64,000 bases of DNA from an uncultured Alteromonadaceae bacterium (GTDB lineage Bacteria > Pseudomonadota > Gammaproteobacteria > Enterobacterales > Alteromonadaceae), in the NCBI GenBank assembly GCA_947494925.1, contig CANLWS010000004.1, positions 248,001-312,000 of the forward strand, given 5' to 3'. Made by a program: the position numbers and the translations under genes. The number at the start of each line of letters is the position of its first letter. The first letter of the stretch is position 1. Positions 20,013 to 29,660 of this stretch are shown piece by piece. The notes beneath the pieces were generated by a model. That model ran no database searches. It was not told where the DNA came from and worked only from the letters and a program-made list of their open reading frames with translations.

Positions 20013-20447
20013 ATGAAAATGACTCAAATGACCAGCAACAAAGGTTTCACATTAATCGAACTAATGATCGTAGTTGCCATTATCGGTATTCTGGCGGCGG
20101 TTGCATTACCTGCTTACCAAACATACACGCAAAAAGCGAAATTCTCTGAGGTAGCGCTAGCGACTCAAGGCCATAAAACAGCTATTGAAGTATGCGCTCA
20201 AACTGAGGGTACAATCGCAGCTTGTGTACAAAACACTAACGGTGTACCTGCCGATATCGCCGCAGATGCAGCTGGACGTCTTAACAGCTTAGTATGGGAT
20301 GCAGCTGGTGCTCCTCCTACACTTACAGCAACTTCTGACTCAACTGATGGCCTAAATGGTGAAACATACATCTTGACTCCGACCTTAGCAAACGGACAGG
20401 TTACTTGGGTTGTATCTGGTACTTGCCAAACTGCAGGTATCTGTTAA
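20013..20447 (+). CDS. pilA: type IV major pilin
   Basis: A 144-residue type IVa pilin. A short leader ends in the prepilin peptidase site Lys-Gly/Phe ([19 protein letters not shown]), with Glu5 of the mature protein and the long hydrophobic N-terminal helix. The globular part carries two Cys pairs (EVCAQ with AACVQ; CQTAGIC at the C-terminus), the last a short disulfide loop. Leader cleavage and methylation would be by PilD, encoded downstream. The 174 bases before it should hold the promoter; I see no convincing sigma-54 site. A strong terminator follows, separating pilA from pilC. Confidence 0.95.
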   Translation: MKMTQMTSNKGFTLIELMIVVAIIGILAAVALPAYQTYTQKAKFSEVALATQGHKTAIEVCAQTEGTIAACVQNTNGVPADIAADAAGRLNSLVWDAAGAPPTLTATSDSTDGLNGETYILTPTLANGQVTWVVSGTCQTAGIC

Positions 20448-20463
20448 TCCACTGATTTCTAGC

Positions 20464-20493
20464 AAAAGCCCAGCTTAGTCTGGGCTTTTTTTT
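20464..20493 (+). terminator. intrinsic terminator after pilA
   Basis: AAAAGCCCAG (20464-20473), a six-base loop and CTGGGCTTTT (20480-20489) followed by more T's, 17 bases after the pilA stop. This fits high expression of pilin from its own short message. Confidence 0.88.
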
Positions 20494-20517
20494 CTCTCGA
20501 TTATTGCGGAATTCATT

Positions 20518-21729
20518 ATGGCGAAAACACCTGATATTTATGTATGGAGCGGATCTGATCGTCGCGGTAATAGTACAAAAGGCGAAATCAGCGCAACCTC
20601 CAGAAATGAAGCTAAGAACTTGTTGCGGCGCCGCGGAGTGTCTGCCACCAAAGTTAAAAAGCTGGCCAAGCCATTGTTTGGTAAGGGTGCAGAAAAGATA
20701 GTTGCCGCAGATATTTGCGTCACTTCTCGTCAGATTGCCACCATGCTAGGTGCAGGTGTATCGCTCATTCAAACCATTGAGATGATTTCCCAAGGCCATT
20801 CCAAAACGGCCATGCGGAAAATGCTAACTGAAATTTCCAATGAGGTGAAAGCAGGTAATCCCTTATCTTCCGCCCTGCGTAAACACTCAGATCATTTTGA
20901 TGACTTGTATTGTGACTTAGTGGAAACCGGCGAACAATCCGGTGCGTTGGAAACAATCTACGATCGTATCGCAACCTACAAAGAAAAAGCGGAAGCGTTA
21001 AAAGCCAAAATTAAAAAGGCAATGTTCTACCCTGTTGCAGTGCTCGCCGTAGCATTTATCGTTACCACTATCTTGCTTGTTTTCGTAGTGCCGCAGTTTG
21101 AAGAAATATTCAGCAGTTTTGGCGCTGAGTTACCCGCCTTTACCTTATTTGTTCTGGGTATTTCCCGGTTTGTGCAGGACTATGGCATCTTTATCGGTGC
21201 CGGAATGTTCGCAGGATTCGTTTTATTTGCGCGAGCACATAAAAAATCATTGGCGTTGCGGGATAAAGTCGATAAGCAAATTCTGAAGATACCCATCGTA
21301 GGCGAAATTCTTAAAAAAGCCGCTGTGGCCAGGTTTACCCGCACACTTTCAACCACATTTGCCGCGGGTGTTCCCTTAATTGGAGCTTTAGACTCAGCCG
21401 CAGGTGCTTCAGGAAACGCGGTTTTCAGAGACGCAATATTGTTTATCAAAAAAGAAGTCGCTGGCGGATTACAAATGAATACAGCCATGCGTGCCACAGG
21501 AATTTTCCCGGATATGGTGACCCAGATGATCGCCATTGGCGAAGAATCCGGTGCAGTTGACGATATGCTAAGTAAAATCGCAACTATCTACGAAGCTGAG
21601 GTTGATAACATGGTAGATGGTTTAACCAGCTTACTGGAACCGATGATCATGGCAGTGCTTGGTGTCGTGATTGGTGGATTAATAGTTGCGATGTACCTAC
21701 CGATATTCCAGATGGGTAATGTGGTTTAA
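20518..21729 (+). CDS. pilC: type IV pilus inner-membrane platform protein
   Basis: A 403-residue PilC/GspF-family protein forming the inner-membrane platform on which the pilus is assembled. It has two GspF domains, each with the conserved ETGEQSG- or GEESGA-type motif (residues about 138-145 and 340-347), and three transmembrane segments (about 178-200, 220-240, 375-398). The N-terminal cytoplasmic domain would contact the assembly ATPase PilB. In most gammaproteobacteria pilB lies between pilA and pilC; here pilC begins only 70 bases after pilA, with a terminator in the gap. Confidence 0.95.
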   Translation: MAKTPDIYVWSGSDRRGNSTKGEISATSRNEAKNLLRRRGVSATKVKKLAKPLFGKGAEKIVAADICVTSRQIATMLGAGVSLIQTIEMISQGHSKTAMRKMLTEISNEVKAGNPLSSALRKHSDHFDDLYCDLVETGEQSGALETIYDRIATYKEKAEALKAKIKKAMFYPVAVLAVAFIVTTILLVFVVPQFEEIFSSFGAELPAFTLFVLGISRFVQDYGIFIGAGMFAGFVLFARAHKKSLALRDKVDKQILKIPIVGEILKKAAVARFTRTLSTTFAAGVPLIGALDSAAGASGNAVFRDAILFIKKEVAGGLQMNTAMRATGIFPDMVTQMIAIGEESGAVDDMLSKIATIYEAEVDNMVDGLTSLLEPMIMAVLGVVIGGLIVAMYLPIFQMGNVV

Positions 21730-21760
21730 TCAGCTTTTCCATACCTATATGTTTCTAATT

Positions 21761-21793
21761 GTCGGCTTTTCTGGCAAGCTAAGCCGGCTTTTT
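21761..21793 (+). terminator. intrinsic terminator between pilC and pilD
   Basis: GTCGGCTT (21761-21768) and AAGCCGGC (21781-21788) form an 8-bp stem with one G-U pair, followed by TTTTT. It lies about 30 bases after the pilC stop and 22 bases before pilD, suggesting partial uncoupling of pilD-coaE from pilC. Confidence 0.7.
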
Positions 21794-21815
21794 AATATGA
21801 TCAAGAATCCAATCC

Positions 21816-22688
21816 ATGCCTGAGATATTTCTTCTGCTGGCCGAATCCCAGCCATTCTTTTTGTCTTTTGTATTTGTCGTCAGCCTGATGGTCGGCAGTT
21901 TCCTGAACGTGGTGATTTACCGACTGCCAATTATGATGGAGAGAGGTTGGAAACAAGAATTCCAAAGTTATTTTCACCCTGACGAATCAGTAGAGCATCA
22001 AGCCCCGTTTAATCTTGTTAAACCCGATTCCACCTGCCCTCAGTGCAAACACAAAATTCGTGCTTGGGAAAATATTCCGCTCCTTAGCTGGCTCTGGTTA
22101 CGCGGTAAATGCAGCAGTTGTAAAACTCCTATTTCCATTCGTTATCCCAGCGTTGAATTGCTCACTGGATTGCTGTCACTGATGGTAGCCTGGCATTTCG
22201 GGTTTGGTGCCCAAGCTTTTGCTGGAGTGGTATTTACCTGGTGTCTGGTTGCAATGACCTTTATCGATTTGGACAAAATGTTGTTGCCGGACCAAATAAC
22301 CTTGCCGCTGATGTGGCTGGGTTTGTTGTTAAGTATTGACCCGGTTTTTGTGTCCGCTTCCGATGCAATTATCGGTGCGGCTGCGGGTTACCTCAGCCTG
22401 TGGAGCATTTATTGGGCTTTTAAACTCCTGACCGGCAAAGAAGGAATGGGGTATGGTGACTTTAAACTTCTCGCTGCTCTCGGTGCCTGGTTAGGGTGGC
22501 AGCAGCTCCCTATTGTCATTTTATTGTCTTCTTTCGTAGGCGCAGTGATTGGTATCACTTACCTTTCCATTAAAAGTAAAGACCAAAGCCAACCTATCCC
22601 ATTTGGCCCCTATTTGGCTATCGCTGGATGGATAACCTTTTTATACGGAGATTGGATCGCTCAGCAATACTGGGATTGGATTTTATAA
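21816..22688 (+). CDS. pilD: prepilin leader peptidase / N-methyltransferase
   Basis: A 290-residue A24 aspartyl peptidase that cleaves type IV prepilin and type II pseudopilin leaders and methylates the new N-terminus. Visible are FVVSLMVGSFLNVVIYRLP, the two CxxC pairs of the cytoplasmic zinc loop (CPQC and CSSC, with PLLSW between), the first catalytic Asp in MTFIDLDKMLLPDQITLP and the second in GMGYGDFKLLAALGAWLGW. About seven to eight membrane segments. Its TAA shares a base with the coaE ATG. Confidence 0.96.
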   Translation: MPEIFLLLAESQPFFLSFVFVVSLMVGSFLNVVIYRLPIMMERGWKQEFQSYFHPDESVEHQAPFNLVKPDSTCPQCKHKIRAWENIPLLSWLWLRGKCSSCKTPISIRYPSVELLTGLLSLMVAWHFGFGAQAFAGVVFTWCLVAMTFIDLDKMLLPDQITLPLMWLGLLLSIDPVFVSASDAIIGAAAGYLSLWSIYWAFKLLTGKEGMGYGDFKLLAALGAWLGWQQLPIVILLSSFVGAVIGITYLSIKSKDQSQPIPFGPYLAIAGWITFLYGDWIAQQYWDWIL

Positions 22689-23302
22689 TGAGCACACTGG
22701 TAGTGGGCCTGACAGGAGGAATTGGCAGTGGCAAAACAGCTGTTTCCGATCTGTTCGCGATAAAAGGCGTCACCATAGTGGATGCAGATGTGATTGCCAG
22801 GGAAGTTGTTGAGCCAGGACAACCCGCGTTGAAAGCGATTATCGAACGATTTGGTTCTGAGATGTTATTGCCAGATGGATCGCTTAACAGGCGTGCATTA
22901 CGTGAACAGGTTTTTAACTCCAACGAAGATAAAGACTGGCTAAATGAGCTACTGCATCCTGCCATTCGAGCATCCATGTTGCGACAAACGCAACAAGCCA
23001 GTTCTGCATATTGCATTTTGTCTGTCCCATTGCTGGTTGAAAATGGTCTCAATAAGGTAGTTGATAAGGTATTAGTAGTCGATGTTGATGAACAACAGCA
23101 AATAATGCGAACCAGTTCAAGGGATCAGCAGTCTAAGCAACAAGTGGAAAAAATTATTGCTGCCCAAGCCACCAGAGAACAACGTTTGGCTGTGGCTGAT
23201 GATGTAATCGATAATAACGGCCCCCCGTCAGCATTGATTGACCAGGTGGAACAATTACACCTACATTACTTAGATTGCGTAAAAATCATGGCAAAGGCTT
23301 GA
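22688..23302 (+). CDS. coaE: dephospho-CoA kinase
   Basis: Last enzyme of coenzyme A synthesis; phosphorylates the 3'-hydroxyl of dephospho-CoA. 204 residues from ATG at 22688. Visible are the P-loop GLTGGIGSGKTAV near residue 7, DADVIAREVV with the conserved Asp, LNRRALREQVF, LLHPAIR and SVPLLVENGL. The frame extends another 20 codons upstream inside pilD, but the family starts right before the P-loop, and the TAATG overlap with pilD supports coupling. Next comes zapD after 51 bases. Confidence 0.95.
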   Translation: MSTLVVGLTGGIGSGKTAVSDLFAIKGVTIVDADVIAREVVEPGQPALKAIIERFGSEMLLPDGSLNRRALREQVFNSNEDKDWLNELLHPAIRASMLRQTQQASSAYCILSVPLLVENGLNKVVDKVLVVDVDEQQQIMRTSSRDQQSKQQVEKIIAAQATREQRLAVADDVIDNNGPPSALIDQVEQLHLHYLDCVKIMAKA

Positions 23303-23353
23303 AATCAAACTGGTTTTACGGTGTAGTTCACTAAATATTTCTGGAACCACTAC

Positions 23354-24106
23354 ATGACTCACGCTGTTTACGAATTTCCGCTCAACGAAAAGGTCAGGAC
23401 TTATCTGCGCCTGGAGCAGTTGTTTAAACAGCTGAAGCAAGTCAAAGCTGCCACAGAAGACTACCAATTTGTCAATTTTTTCGAGGCATTGTTCACTCTG
23501 CTTGATCTCCTTGAAAGGCTGGATATTCGCAATGATATTCTTAAGGATATTGAAGCGCAGGAAAAAATATTGGTGCATTGGTCACAACACCCGAAAATAG
23601 ATACGGATGCGCTGCAGGCTGCACTGCAAAGAATTCTTAAGCTAAGAGACAAACTAAAGAACTCCAAGAAAATTGGTTCTGTTCTGAAAGAAGATAAGTT
23701 CCTATCTTCCATACGCCAGCGTTTTTCAATTCCTGGTGGGACCTGCAGTTTTGATTTACCAAATTTACATTATTGGCTTAAACAGCCAATAGAACTTATC
23801 CGGCAGGATGTAGATAGCTGGTTCGAAGAACTAATTTTAATTAACGACGCGATTGAAATTACCTTATCTTTTTTAAGGGAGCGCGGGCGATTTGTTGATA
23901 CACAGGCTAAAAATGGCTTTTATCAAGGTATTGCAGATGATAAAAATGAATTGATTCGGGTTTATAGCTCAACGGATCAAGGTTATTACCCAATGTTAAG
24001 CGGCAATAAGTATCGATACGCCATCAGGTTCATGTTGTTTATTCCCAACGAGAATGGCAGCGCATCTGTTGACGATGATATACAATTCAAGCTTGCGAGC
24101 TGTTGA
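23354..24106 (+). CDS. zapD: cell division protein ZapD
   Basis: A 250-residue ZapD-family (formerly YacF/DUF1342) cytoplasmic protein that crosslinks FtsZ filaments and stabilises the Z ring. It matches the family over its length: YEFPLNEKVRTYLRLEQLF at the start, FFEALFTLLDLLERLDIRND, then the LPxLxxW-like DLPNLHYWLKQP and a late RFMLFIPN. The usual coaE-zapD-yacG order is kept; yacG begins nine bases after its stop. Start ATG at 23354. Confidence 0.92.
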   Translation: MTHAVYEFPLNEKVRTYLRLEQLFKQLKQVKAATEDYQFVNFFEALFTLLDLLERLDIRNDILKDIEAQEKILVHWSQHPKIDTDALQAALQRILKLRDKLKNSKKIGSVLKEDKFLSSIRQRFSIPGGTCSFDLPNLHYWLKQPIELIRQDVDSWFEELILINDAIEITLSFLRERGRFVDTQAKNGFYQGIADDKNELIRVYSSTDQGYYPMLSGNKYRYAIRFMLFIPNENGSASVDDDIQFKLASC

Positions 24107-24115
24107 TAGAAGCAC

Positions 24116-24349
24116 ATGAAAGTAGAATGTCCCACCTGTAGTAAAGCTGTTGAATGGTCTGAAGAGAGTCCGTTCAGACCTTTTTGTAGTAAACAGTGTC
24201 AGTTAATTGATCTCGGCGAATGGGCGGAAGAGCAAAAATCCATCCCTTGTGGCGGAAATAACAAAGACGCCGAAATTCAGGAGTTGCCCGATGTTGAAGA
24301 TATCGAGGCAATGCTGGCAGAACAGGAAGATTCGTTTTTTAGAGACTAG
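24116..24349 (+). CDS. yacG: DNA gyrase inhibitor YacG
   Basis: A 77-residue zinc protein. The four-Cys zinc site (CPTC near residues 5-8 and FCSKQCQ near 24-30) and the following [14 protein letters not shown] are the family signature. In E. coli YacG binds the GyrB C-terminal region and inhibits gyrase. The C-terminal third is acidic and likely flexible. Last gene of the nadC-to-yacG plus-strand run; convergent with the TPR gene 24 bases downstream. Confidence 0.92.
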   Translation: MKVECPTCSKAVEWSEESPFRPFCSKQCQLIDLGEWAEEQKSIPCGGNNKDAEIQELPDVEDIEAMLAEQEDSFFRD

Positions 24350-24373
24350 AGCAGGTAAATTGATTCAGAAAAA

Positions 24374-25105
24374 TCATGACTCTTCTGACATTGCCTTTTT
24401 AACCTGCTTCAGGATATCTTTATGCATCTTGCCGTAATGGGTTCCAGATAGCTCAGCTTTGTCCAATATTTGCTGCAGTATTTCCTGAGATTCAAGTTCT
24501 TTATCCAGGGAGGCCAGACATCTTGCATAGTAAAAAGAAGCCTCAGGACCAGCATAATATTGATGCAACACTTCAAACTCATGCAATGCTTCTGATGTTT
24601 CGCCAATACTTACCAAGGTACGAGCATAGAGCAAATGAGCATCTTGATTTTTAAAATCAGGGTTGGCTGCAATCAGGTCATCCAAGGTATTTTTAACGTC
24701 ACTAAAATTTCCTAGCTCATAGTCGGATTTGGCCAAACCAAACATCAGATTAGGATCATTTGAATATGGCCCGCTAAGACACTTTTGATAATGAGATTTG
24801 GCTTCTTCGTAGGCACCTTTTGCAAAGTACTCCTCAGCAAGGCGCTTGGTGTTTTCTGTCGTATCCGAAATAGAATACTGTCTGCTCGCCGCATTGATAT
24901 CTCTGTTTGGGTTAATGACCGCGTTCATTTTACGGCCCGCGTTCCCTCTCGATAAACTTGGTAACACTTCAACAATTAAATACGCGAGGGTGCCAGCCAG
25001 AGGTAACATCACTATTATCCAAATCCAAATTGTATTCCTGCCGGTTTTTACCACATGAATAACCAATGCGACCTGGACCAGTAGTGAAATGATAAAAAGT
25101 GGCAT
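24374..25105 (-). CDS. TPR protein with N-terminal membrane helices
   Basis: A 243-residue protein. Two hydrophobic helices at the N-terminus (about residues 3-20 and 27-47, including IWIWIIVMLPLAGTLAYLIV) resemble the N-terminal segment of cardiolipin-synthase-like proteins. The rest is alpha-helical with TPR-like repeats: EEYFAKGAYEEAKSHYQKCL, FGLAKSDYELGNFSDVKNTL and ARTLVSIGETSEALHEFEVL. A role as an inner-membrane scaffold is possible, but nothing fixes a function. It lies on the same strand as mutT and 45 bases after it. Confidence 0.65.
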   Translation of the reverse strand: MPLFIISLLVQVALVIHVVKTGRNTIWIWIIVMLPLAGTLAYLIVEVLPSLSRGNAGRKMNAVINPNRDINAASRQYSISDTTENTKRLAEEYFAKGAYEEAKSHYQKCLSGPYSNDPNLMFGLAKSDYELGNFSDVKNTLDDLIAANPDFKNQDAHLLYARTLVSIGETSEALHEFEVLHQYYAGPEASFYYARCLASLDKELESQEILQQILDKAELSGTHYGKMHKDILKQVKKAMSEES

Positions 25106-25150
25106 TTAGATAATCTCCTTTTCCTTTGGCTTCACATTAGCACACTAGTT

Positions 25151-25540
25151 TCAGATTAATTTCTGCAATTTCTCAACTATAGCTCCATTCGCTTCCGGGA
25201 ATTCATAATTTTGCAATTCTGATATCTCTACCCACAGGGATATCTGGCCTTCTCTATTGTCGGGTTCCCCGGCGAATTCTTCCACCAGGAAAATTTCCAA
25301 TACGACTTTCTTATCGCCATAGTCATGCTCAATTAGCATAAAAGGCTCGCAATGGGTGACGGTGATGCCAATTTCTTCCTGTAGCTCACGTGTGAGCGCC
25401 TGAGGCATAGTTTCGTTCTGCTCGCGTTTACCACCAGGAAATTCCCACTTGCCCCCCTGATGAAGCTTATCAGCACGCTTGCTGACAAAAATCTGATTGT
25501 TTCTCCGTATTACCCCGACGGCTACTTCAACGGTTTTCAT
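25151..25540 (-). CDS. mutT: 8-oxo-dGTP diphosphatase MutT
   Basis: A 129-residue Nudix hydrolase that removes oxidised guanine nucleotides. The Nudix box is intact: GGKREQNETMPQALTRELQE followed by EIGI, with the metal-binding REXXEE glutamates. VGVIRRNNQIFVSKRADKLH and WEFPGGK match the MutT subgroup. It follows secA, the classical gene order, but a terminator lies in the 103-base gap, so it probably has its own promoter. Confidence 0.92.
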   Translation of the reverse strand: MKTVEVAVGVIRRNNQIFVSKRADKLHQGGKWEFPGGKREQNETMPQALTRELQEEIGITVTHCEPFMLIEHDYGDKKVVLEIFLVEEFAGEPDNREGQISLWVEISELQNYEFPEANGAIVEKLQKLI

Positions 25541-25601
25541 TGTTTCCTCTTCTTAATATCCGAAAAGATTGCAAGAATTACTTAATCTGAGATTACATAT
25601 A

Positions 25602-25629
25602 AAAAAGTCGAACATGAGTTCGACTTTTT
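25602..25629 (-). terminator. intrinsic terminator after secA
   Basis: A perfect 12-bp inverted repeat, AAAAAGTCGAAC (25602-25613) and GTTCGACTTTTT (25618-25629), with a four-base loop and a T-run on the minus strand, 15 bases beyond the secA stop. Confidence 0.9.
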
Positions 25630-25643
25630 GAGAGCTTGTATCT

Positions 25644-28337
25644 TTAGCTTAGTTTGCCGTGGCATTGCTTGTACTTCTTACCCGAACCACAAGGACATGG
25701 ATCATTGCGTCCCACCTTCGGTCCTTGTCTCACAGCAGCTTGTTTGTCTTGAGGTTCGCTAGCAGATTGATGCTCAAATTTCTTGGGCGTTTCATCTGCC
25801 TGTCTGCGTTGTTCTTCTACTGCTTCAACATCGCTCTCAGCTTTCACCTGTACTTTGCTTAAAATGCTGACGACTTCGACCTTCAGATTTTCAAGCATTT
25901 CGGAGAACAACTGGAAAGATTCCCGTTTATATTCCTGCTTGGGATTCTTCTGAGCATAACCACGAAGGTGTATTCCCTGACGAAGATGGTCCATAGCCGC
26001 CAGATGTTCTTTCCAGTGGCTGTCCAGATTCTGCAACATAACCGCTTTCTCGAACTGCTGTATAACCTCTGCGCCAACGATTTCTTCTTTTGCTTTATAT
26101 GCCGCATCGACGTTTTCTTTAATACGTTCACGCAGTTTTTCTTCATAAAGCTTGTCATCTTCATCAAGCCATTGCTGCAAAGGTAAATCCACAGTGAAAT
26201 CGCCTTTCAGGCGTTCCTGCAGGCCAGCAACATCCCACATTTCTTCCAGCGATTGAGGCGGAATAAATTCGTCAATAGTACCAGTGACCACATCATCCCG
26301 AATTGCTTCGATAGTGCTGCTGATTTCGCCCTCATCAAGCAACTCGTTACGCTGCTCGTAAATCACTTTACGTTGATCATTGGCTACATCGTCGTATTCA
26401 AGTAATTGTTTACGAATGTCAAAGTTACGCCCTTCAACTTTACGTTGAGCATTTTCAATCGCGCGAGTTACCCACGGGTGCTCAATAGCCTCACCATGCT
26501 CCATACCTAAACGCTTCATCATATTGCCCATCTTTTCAGAGGCAAAGATACGCATCAGTCCATCGTCCAACGACAAATAAAAGCGTGAAGATCCTGGGTC
26601 GCCCTGACGCCCGGAACGACCACGTAGCTGATTATCTATGCGTCTGGATTCATGACGCTCTGTACCAATGATGTGCAAACCACCGGCCTGAATAACTTTA
26701 TCGTGACTTTCTTTCCACGCGGCTTTGATCTTTTCAACTTTCTCAGGCTTAGGATCATTAATTTTGTCAATTTCTGCCTGCCAGTTACCGCCTAACACTA
26801 TGTCTGTGCCACGACCAGCCATATTGGTTGCAATAGTGATAGAGCCGGGTTTACCGGCCTGTGCGACTATATCCGCTTCCTGTTCATGGAATTTTGCATT
26901 AAGTACTTTGTGAGCAATCTTTTCTTTTTTAAGAATACTAGACAGAAGTTCTGAATTTTCTATCGATACCGTACCCACCAATGCAGGTTGTCCACGCTTC
27001 ACGCAGTCTTTGATATCTTCAACTATGGCAAGATACTTTTCCTCGGAGGTCAGGTAGATCAAATCGGCTTTATCATCACGAACCATTGGCTTGTTGGTTG
27101 GAATAACCACTGTCTCAAGTCCATAAATGGACTGGAACTCAAACGCCTCGGTATCCGCTGTACCAGTCATACCCGACAACTTTTTGTACATTCTGAAATA
27201 ATTCTGGAAGGTGATTGAAGCTAGAGTCTGGTTCTCGTTCTGAATATTTACACCTTCTTTGGCCTCAACTGCCTGGTGTAAACCTTCTGACCAGCGACGT
27301 CCTTCCATAGTACGACCAGTATGCTCATCAACGATGACAATTTCGTCGTCTTTCACTATGTAATCAACGTCTTTGCTAAACAGCTTATGTGCCCTGAGCG
27401 CGGCATTAACATGGTGCAGTAAAGAAATATTTGCCGCAGCAAAAAGTGAATCTTCGTCTGACAGGATCCCAGCTTTCTGTAGAATCTCTTCCACATGAAT
27501 CTGCCCGTTTTCTGTCAGGTGGATCTGTTTACCTTTTTCATCAATGGTAAAATCACCATCACCAGCATTCCCTTCTTCATCTTCTTTTTCCTGCTGAACA
27601 AGTTCTGGAATAATTTGATTTATTTTGCGATAAAGTTCTGAGCTATCTTCAGCAGCACCAGAGATAATAAGTGGCGTTCTCGCTTCGTCAATGAGAATTG
27701 AATCGACTTCATCTATCACCGCAAAATGTAGATCTCTTTGCACTCTGTCTTCTGGACGAAATGCCATATTGTCGCGCAGGTAGTCAAATCCAAATTCGTT
27801 GTTGGTGCCATAAGTCACATCACAATCATAGGCTTCTTTCTTCTGGATATGTGACATACCAGGAATATTGCAGCCTACACTCAATCCGAGGAATTCAAAT
27901 AAAGGTCTGCTCCAATCAGCATCCCTTTTCGCCAGATAATCATTGACTGTTATGACATGCACACCACCGCCGGTGAGCGCATTCAGATAGGTAGGCAATG
28001 TGGATGTAAGGGTTTTACCCTCACCGGTACGCATTTCAGATATTTTTCCTTGATGCAGTACTTGTCCACCCATCATCTGTACATCAAAGTGACGCATTGC
28101 AAAGACACGTTTACTCGCTTCGCGCACCACAGCGAAGGCTTCGGGCAATAACTCGTCAAGCGATTTTCCGGCTTCTAGACTTTGCTTGAATTCAGCCGTT
28201 TTTGCTTTTAGCTGTTCATCACTTAGTGCCTCAAGTTCTGCTTCGAATGCATTGATTTGAGCCACAGATTTGTCGAGTTTTTTTAGTAAACGGTCATTAC
28301 GGCTACCGAATACTTTTCTTATGATTGTCGAAAACAT
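25644..28337 (-). CDS. secA: preprotein translocase ATPase SecA
   Basis: The 897-residue motor of the Sec translocon. Visible are the Walker [15 protein letters not shown] near residues 102-115, DEAD-box-like [20 protein letters not shown], the second helicase domain with [16 protein letters not shown] and [20 protein letters not shown] followed by [11 protein letters not shown], and the C-terminal zinc SecB-binding tail [17 protein letters not shown]. Full length and intact. Upstream is an M23 peptidase gene rather than secM; no arrest peptide was seen. Confidence 0.98.
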   Translation of the reverse strand: MFSTIIRKVFGSRNDRLLKKLDKSVAQINAFEAELEALSDEQLKAKTAEFKQSLEAGKSLDELLPEAFAVVREASKRVFAMRHFDVQMMGGQVLHQGKISEMRTGEGKTLTSTLPTYLNALTGGGVHVITVNDYLAKRDADWSRPLFEFLGLSVGCNIPGMSHIQKKEAYDCDVTYGTNNEFGFDYLRDNMAFRPEDRVQRDLHFAVIDEVDSILIDEARTPLIISGAAEDSSELYRKINQIIPELVQQEKEDEEGNAGDGDFTIDEKGKQIHLTENGQIHVEEILQKAGILSDEDSLFAAANISLLHHVNAALRAHKLFSKDVDYIVKDDEIVIVDEHTGRTMEGRRWSEGLHQAVEAKEGVNIQNENQTLASITFQNYFRMYKKLSGMTGTADTEAFEFQSIYGLETVVIPTNKPMVRDDKADLIYLTSEEKYLAIVEDIKDCVKRGQPALVGTVSIENSELLSSILKKEKIAHKVLNAKFHEQEADIVAQAGKPGSITIATNMAGRGTDIVLGGNWQAEIDKINDPKPEKVEKIKAAWKESHDKVIQAGGLHIIGTERHESRRIDNQLRGRSGRQGDPGSSRFYLSLDDGLMRIFASEKMGNMMKRLGMEHGEAIEHPWVTRAIENAQRKVEGRNFDIRKQLLEYDDVANDQRKVIYEQRNELLDEGEISSTIEAIRDDVVTGTIDEFIPPQSLEEMWDVAGLQERLKGDFTVDLPLQQWLDEDDKLYEEKLRERIKENVDAAYKAKEEIVGAEVIQQFEKAVMLQNLDSHWKEHLAAMDHLRQGIHLRGYAQKNPKQEYKRESFQLFSEMLENLKVEVVSILSKVQVKAESDVEAVEEQRRQADETPKKFEHQSASEPQDKQAAVRQGPKVGRNDPCPCGSGKKYKQCHGKLS

Positions 28338-28408
28338 GGATATACAGCTTCCAATCTATGGTGAATATGGTGTTTCGCATCAATGCAAAACACACCGTTA
28401 AAATAAAA

Positions 28409-28432
28409 CAATCGGCCCTGTTGGACCGATTG
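28409..28432 (-). terminator. hairpin between the M23 gene and secA
   Basis: CAATCGG (28409-28415) and CCGATTG (28426-28432) form a 7-bp stem with a ten-base loop. On the minus strand it is followed by TTTTATTTT, 43 bases after the M23 gene stop. Probable terminator or attenuator before secA. Confidence 0.6.
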
Positions 28433-28475
28433 TAGGTGTTCTCTTCGTTTCGCGCTTTTAATTTACGCGCTCAAC

Positions 28476-29384
28476 TTACTTCTTCTTTCGATACACATAA
28501 GGCAATGGGTCTTGTTGTTGACCATTTTGCAATACCTCGTAATGCACATGTGCACCCGTTGATCTGCCGGTATTACCCATTAGCGCAATTGTTTGGCCTT
28601 TAGTAACAACGTCGCCAATCTTAACACTAACTTGATGGTTATGCCCATATCGAGTAACCAATCCGTCACCGTGATCGATTTCAACCAAATTGCCATAACC
28701 ATAACGTTCCCCTGCCCAGGTCACTAGCCCTGCACCAGTGGCAACAACTGTATCGCCGGTTTTGCCAGCAAAATCGATGCCTTTATGCATTGCTGGCATG
28801 CCTGAGAATGGGTCTTTACGAACACCATAGTGTGACGACAACCAACCAGAACTCACTGGGCGACCGCTCAAGTATCGCTCTTCATCTATATGGTGATTCA
28901 TTAAGATAGATTCAAGGGCCAATAATTGTTGAGATTTGTTTTCCAAGGTTGCCAACACGCTATCTATCTGTTCAAGCAATGTATTGTCCGTTGGGAATTC
29001 GGCTTCAAGCGTATTTTCAGGTCCGCCCGCTGCAGGTAATTCAGAAAAGGAAAATTCTTCAGGGTTGAGGTTTGCTTTCTCTACCAATCTCGAACCAAGT
29101 GCGTTAATGCGATGCAGTTCTCCCTGGATTTCACCCAACTTCATCATCATTCCGGTTACTTGATTTTTAGTATCTGTTCTTAATCGTTGAACATCTTTAC
29201 GCTGTTCTTCGAGCCCAGTTTGGGTGTAATTAATCCGAGCATAAGATTCTTCAATTTGATGAGTGGAACGGCTAGATATCATCATCAAGCCAAAAACCAA
29301 TACGCCAGCGGTTACCAGCTGTCGTTTGCTGAAACTACGTGCAAATCTGACTTTTTTACTTCGATAAAGAATGGTCAAACTCAT
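28476..29384 (-). CDS. M23 family metallopeptidase
   Basis: A 302-residue membrane-anchored peptidoglycan peptidase of the LytM/M23 type. A basic N-terminus and one helix (about residues 26-38) precede a coiled-coil-like region (about 45-170). The C-terminal domain has the zinc motif HKGIDFAG (about 201-208), GYGNLVEIDHGDGLVTRYGH and the second zinc motif GAHVHYEV. All expected metal ligands appear present, so it is probably an active endopeptidase. It lies between lpxC and secA, the place of secM in E. coli. A hairpin follows it. Confidence 0.88.
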   Translation of the reverse strand: MSLTILYRSKKVRFARSFSKRQLVTAGVLVFGLMMISSRSTHQIEESYARINYTQTGLEEQRKDVQRLRTDTKNQVTGMMMKLGEIQGELHRINALGSRLVEKANLNPEEFSFSELPAAGGPENTLEAEFPTDNTLLEQIDSVLATLENKSQQLLALESILMNHHIDEERYLSGRPVSSGWLSSHYGVRKDPFSGMPAMHKGIDFAGKTGDTVVATGAGLVTWAGERYGYGNLVEIDHGDGLVTRYGHNHQVSVKIGDVVTKGQTIALMGNTGRSTGAHVHYEVLQNGQQQDPLPYVYRKKK

Positions 29385-29623
29385 GGTTTTCGGTTACTCG
29401 CTATTTTCAAGGTCGGGCGATTCTATACTTCAATTACGTTTGGTGAAAGCCAAACAAGGTATAGCATCACACCGTCAGTGATTAATTTTTATACAATTAG
29501 GTTATCGGCATCCAAATCGACTTTCCTAAGTACTATTTTCTATCTCTGACTTTACTAGGAAGAACCTAGACTTTTCAACACTTTAACAGCATTAAATAAT
29601 TTCTGGTGATGTCAGAAACAAAA

Positions 29624-29644
29624 AATGCCGCACAATGCGGCATT
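29624..29644 (-). terminator. intrinsic terminator after lpxC
   Basis: AATGCCGCA (29624-29632) and TGCGGCATT (29636-29644) form a perfect 9-bp stem with a three-base loop. On the minus strand it is followed by TTTTTG. It lies 16 bases beyond the lpxC stop. The gap to the M23 gene (29385-29660, 276 bases) holds this and presumably the M23 promoter. Confidence 0.85.
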
Positions 29645-29660
29645 CTAATTTTTCAGGATT

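Noticed and set aside
22628-22687. Longer coaE starting inside pilD
   Set aside because: The extra residues precede the P-loop and do not belong to the family; TAATG coupling supports 22688.
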